From: Nephromyces sp. MM_2019
Taxonomy: Eukaryota > Apicomplexa > Aconoidasida > Nephromycida
Length of the DNA: 36,378 bases
Direction of reading: 5' to 3'
NCBI GenBank assembly: GCA_015657535.1
Contig: JADHZB010001614.1
Coordinates: forward strand, 1-36,378
The notes below the pieces were generated by a model. That model was not told the origin of the DNA and searched no databases. It worked only from the letters and a program-made list of their open reading frames with translations. Position numbers and translations under genes: made by a program. Below, in pieces: positions 33,819 to 36,378 of this stretch (within the stretch, counting starts at the first letter, position 1; each line of letters starts with the position of its first letter).

Positions 33819-35586
33819 TGAGATATTGGCGTTAAACAGAAAGAGAGCTAACTAGCAGCCTGAATGGCGACAAGCGCGATAAGCCAATTTAGAACCAGGT
33901 AATTACACCATAAAGGCAACATGAAGTAGACACAGATTACATAGATGGTGTGTCTGAGCGTAGCTATGAGCTATTATGAGTCGAAAGAGTATATTAAGAG
34001 GTTGTACACACCCACATTAACACACACACGTTTTTTCAGCTCACAATCTCGAGCCAGAATCATACAGAATAAGATAGAAGAATGGATAAAAATGCTTGAG
34101 GAAGAAGCAAAAGATGAATAAGAAGAGAACAACAGAATCATTACTTATTCCTATAAAATAACAAAAATATCGCGACAACTTAGCCCCTCTTTAAAGAAAG
34201 CCTTTAGGGAAGAATACTAAGTATAATATAAGAAAAGCTTTTTTCATAGCTAATGGCAGAGCACACACAATAATGGCAAAAGAGGGAATCATAAAAATAT
34301 CAAAAGATGCAAAAAATGATGAAATTCTACATTTTTTTCATATATTTGCTCCATAAAATCCTTCTCAAAATGCGAGAAAAAGTATGCAAAAACTCTACAT
34401 TCTACGCAAATGATGCTTAGATGATGAGAAGAACACACGCAAACACAAGCAGTAGAATAACGTCCATAGGGAAACTCAACCGCACACAGTGCAAGTTAGA
34501 TCATTGACTAGCAGGAATACCCTAAATAGAAAAATATATACTGGCATTTCGGGGATTTCTGATGCGGAAAAACAAGAAAAACACACACTAAGCAGTAAAC
34601 ATAAAGCTCTAAATAAATATTCGCTGCAGAAATAAACATCACAAACTAGAAAAAAATAGATAAAATGGAGCTGTGAATCACCTACACACACACACAAAAT
34701 TGAGATATCCTTCATCTACACACACTCACACACACTGAGTCAAGATATAGCCAGAATGTCTATGCGAAACTGAGCATAGTCTCACAACCTTCTCATCAAA
34801 CATACCCTCTAGCAGTGCTGTTTGTGAGTATTAGCCTAACATCACCCCGTATAACAGCATAAGCTTGAAGCAGAGTAACAGCTGAAGAGAGCTGCTGCTT
34901 GATAGTATTGCAGAATTCCTTCTGTCTTATGGGGATATTGTGGAAGATGTTTTTGCAAGTGACTGTAGTGCCAACCTAGAAAACAAAAGAAGACAGAGAG
35001 AACAGAGTAATGTAACGTGTGTATACATATTTCTAAAAGCTTTATGTATAGTGTGTGAAAAGCTAGAAAAAAGCAACGCACTTGTCATCTTCAACATCTT
35101 GAAAAAAATTTTGTTTTTATCTCTTCATCTTAATCTTTCACATCATCATAAAACTCTCCATCTTCAACATCTCCCACATATTCTGCATTTGGTAAATCAC
35201 ATGAAAAAACACACAACTTTTATACTAGAAAAAGTAAAGAAACTTATTGCAACATCTTCAGATGGTATCTGCATAAAGAAATCACAACAATAAGAGAAAT
35301 CATCAGGATTCAGAAAGCAGATACCCTAGACTTTTCACTAAGAATCCAAAGCCTCAAAAAGAGCGCTCTAAGCCATTGAAGATGGAAAAATGCACACACA
35401 AAAAGGAGTCTAAAAAATCCTGTTTCTGTGGGTTAAATACCCGAGAAAAGCAGAAACAGAAAGCTCTTAGACGCTAAAGTAAGCAATATCTTCAAAATTC
35501 ACCGATTTCTTGAACCTTCAACTTCAAACTTTAGACAAAAAATGTACGCTTTCTGTAATGTGTTTGATGTAGTAGTCAGATGAAGC
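25396..35586 (-). CDS. PMS2: PMS2-type MutL homolog (MutL-alpha endonuclease subunit), 5' partial
   Basis: Mismatch repair nicking subunit that pairs with MLH1. Exons joined in phase: 34806-34975, 33453-33481, 32633-32762, 31548-31652, 30468-30624, 29785-29859, 26310-28624, 25396-25552 (1045 residues plus stop). A further exon at 35503-35586 reads LHLTTTSNTLQKAYIFCL, fitting the family just before GTTV, but its junction to 34975 is unresolved. ATPase-domain marks seen are VGTTVTCKNIFHNIPIRQKE, VEGFISKPQAGRKSKD, FYVNSRPIDSP and NVDVNLTPDKR. The early GHKL motifs (ENSLDAG, DNGCG, GFRGEAL) are absent and should lie past the right edge. A Ser-rich linker of about 530 residues fills most of the 26310-28624 exon. 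The endonuclease domain has DQHAADEKARFE (26894-26929), matching DQHA(X)2E(X)4E. The last exon supplies ACRSAIMIGD and CPHGRP (25438-25455), so the metal-site motifs are complete. Exon 26310-28624 starts at a less certain acceptor (ATAAAG). Confidence 0.93.
28812..28908. repeat. Duplicated palindromic block in PMS2 intron
   Basis: GATGCAATCTTCAAT and a perfect 14-base palindrome TGAAGATATCTTCA occur twice (palindromes at 28831-28844 and 28895-28908), 64 bp apart, in the intron just upstream of the large PMS2 exon. Confidence 0.9.
29511..29664. repeat. Exact 86-bp-period tandem duplication in PMS2 intron
   Basis: A block from the TG run through AAGTTAGCAACTAATAGTC to GGACGGTAATAATGTGTG recurs with no difference I can see over at least 66 bases, offset by 86 (CAAG at 29521 and 29607). 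A third, degenerate start follows at about 29665. Confidence 0.93.
30744..30837 (-). other. Exon-like cassette within a PMS2 intron
   Basis: A 94-nt minus-strand segment flanked by a good acceptor (GATTTTCTAG) and a good donor (GTGAGT) inside the intron between exons 31548-31652 and 30468-30624. Joining those two exons directly keeps the family alignment (PIDSPRNISR then VINEVF). Including this cassette would add 94 nt and meet a TGA after 26 codons, so it is not part of the normal coding sequence. Confidence 0.4.
32262..32322. repeat. 8-bp tandem repeat (TGTGCTTG)n
   Basis: About seven copies on the plus strand, inside a PMS2 intron. The TG-rich strand here is antisense to PMS2, opposite to most tracts in these genes. 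Confidence 0.95.
32780..33005. repeat. Diverged tandem array in PMS2 intron
   Basis: Units starting AAAYGCTGG or AAAAGCKAA, containing GTTACTTTGTG or TTCGCA and ending in TG runs, repeat about five times with spacing of 30-55 bp. The first two copies (GCTGG at 32782 and 32836) are the most alike. Confidence 0.7.
33783..33812. repeat. AC microsatellite in PMS2 intron
   Basis: About 14 uninterrupted AC units followed by GCACACG. Confidence 0.95.
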
Positions 35587-35874
35587 CTAGAAAATGTGTG
35601 AGAAAAATTGAGAAAGCTTGAGAAAAATAGGAAAAAATCTGTTGAATTAGCTCTGGTTTCATCTTCTTCTTCTTCTTCTTGTAATCCTTCTTCTATAGCA
35701 CATTTGCTACAGAAAAACATCAGAATAAAAGCATCGATGCAGAAATATTTGTGGGAAACATTGAAAAGCCTTTTTGATGAAGTTAATAGAGCAACGTAGT
35801 AGCTTTAGCATAGCAAATTGCTTGTGGTTACTGTTAACCTACTTTAAGTGTGAGTCTGTGGGCATTATTTTTCG

Positions 35875-36180
35875 CGCATCCTATGTCCCTGTGTGCTTGT
35901 GTATGCACCAAATCTGCGTATATGTGTGTTTGTGTGCACTCTATCTGCGTATGCTTTTGTGTGTTTCTCTATTACTTGCGTGTGCACTTGTGCGCGTACA
36001 TTATGTGCCTGTGTGTGTATACTATACTCGTGTCAGTCTCTGTCTGCAACATGCTCGTCTGTGTGATATATTTGCGCACCTCTGTGCGCACGATATACAT
36101 CTCCCTGTGTGTGTGCATTATATACAGTTTAGTGTGTGTGCACTTATATATACTCCTCTGTGTGTATTGCATGTACGGCC
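35875..36180. repeat. Degenerate ~30-bp TG-rich minisatellite
   Basis: Units of the kind TGTGTGCACT-(C/A)TATCTGCGTATG recur about ten times on the plus strand. The plus-strand open frame across it (Cys/Val/Leu-rich) is produced by the repeat and is not a gene. It lies upstream of the first PMS2 exon seen here. Confidence 0.8.
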
Positions 36181-36231
36181 ATAACCAACTGTTTGAGCCT
36201 TACTACTTTTGCGTGTTTCTACCTCCCTCCT

Positions 36232-36378
36232 TCACTCATATTTCCAACTCAAAATCTCACGAAATGTTTCAAGCAACTCTTGGATTCTCTCTCCAGGAAG
36301 ATGTATACCATAGTCTGCATACACATTACCTACTACACCATTATCTACACACATACACCTTCTTTGAAACTCTCTCTA
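36232..36378 (-). CDS. Unassigned open segment at the right edge
   Basis: A minus-strand frame is open from the window edge to a TGA at 36232-36234 (about 47 codons), including DNGVVGNVYADYGIHLPGE and then RIQELLETF. A strong donor-like GTGAGA lies right after ETF, so it may be an internal exon rather than a C-terminus. Its position upstream of the PMS2 exons invites comparison with the missing PMS2 ATPase exons (DNG..., ...ETF before GFRGEAL), but the required DNGxG pattern is not met and no GFRGEAL follows. Function unknown. Confidence 0.25.

Noticed and set aside
35774..36184. 136-codon plus-strand frame rich in Cys/Val/Leu
   Set aside because: Produced by a TG-rich minisatellite; no exon borders or family motif.

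Overview
The window looks like nuclear DNA of a eukaryote. Genes are split by many GT-AG introns, the DNA is AT-rich by eye, and dinucleotide AC/TG tracts and short minisatellites fill introns and spacers. All three recognisable genes lie on the minus strand and use the standard genetic code. They are a SWI/SNF scaffold subunit (SWI3/SMARCC), a Rieske-type apoptosis-inducing-factor-like oxidoreductase (AIFM3), and the endonuclease subunit of the MutL-alpha mismatch repair complex (PMS2). I cannot name the organism. The huge serine-rich linkers and simple-repeat load suggest a protist. The SWI3 gene carries the N-terminal MarR/BRCT/chromo-like module known from animal SMARCC proteins.

Layout. 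487-7904 (-): SWI3/SMARCC, eight exons joined in phase; its 3' end runs off the left edge and no SANT domain was found. 7914-8145: palindromic tandem array just upstream of its start. 8.2-15.8 kb: spacer with simple repeats, a microsatellite-poor stretch (about 11.3-15.8 kb) and two weak gene candidates (10748-11726 minus, 14338-14854 plus). 15833-20369 (-): complete AIFM3-like gene, 12 exons, 660 residues. 20.4-25.4 kb: spacer with minisatellites and weak minus-strand exon candidates, one ending in a hydrophobic tail. 25396-35586 (-): PMS2, with its last nine recognisable exons in the window; the first part of the ATPase domain must lie past the right edge. 36232-36378: an unassigned minus-strand open segment at the edge.

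The three genes are unrelated in pathway (chromatin remodelling, mitochondrial redox or cell death, DNA repair) and are not an operon. What they share is architecture. Exons were joined by reading both strands for splice sites whose phases agree and whose joined protein follows the family. Several 5' splice sites sit inside TG tracts, so simple open-reading-frame reading runs through introns and gives false ends, most clearly at the C-terminus of PMS2. No CRISPR array, rRNA, tRNA, or complete mobile element was recognised. I see no clearly new biological system; the best leads are repeat/splicing architecture and a few unassigned exons.
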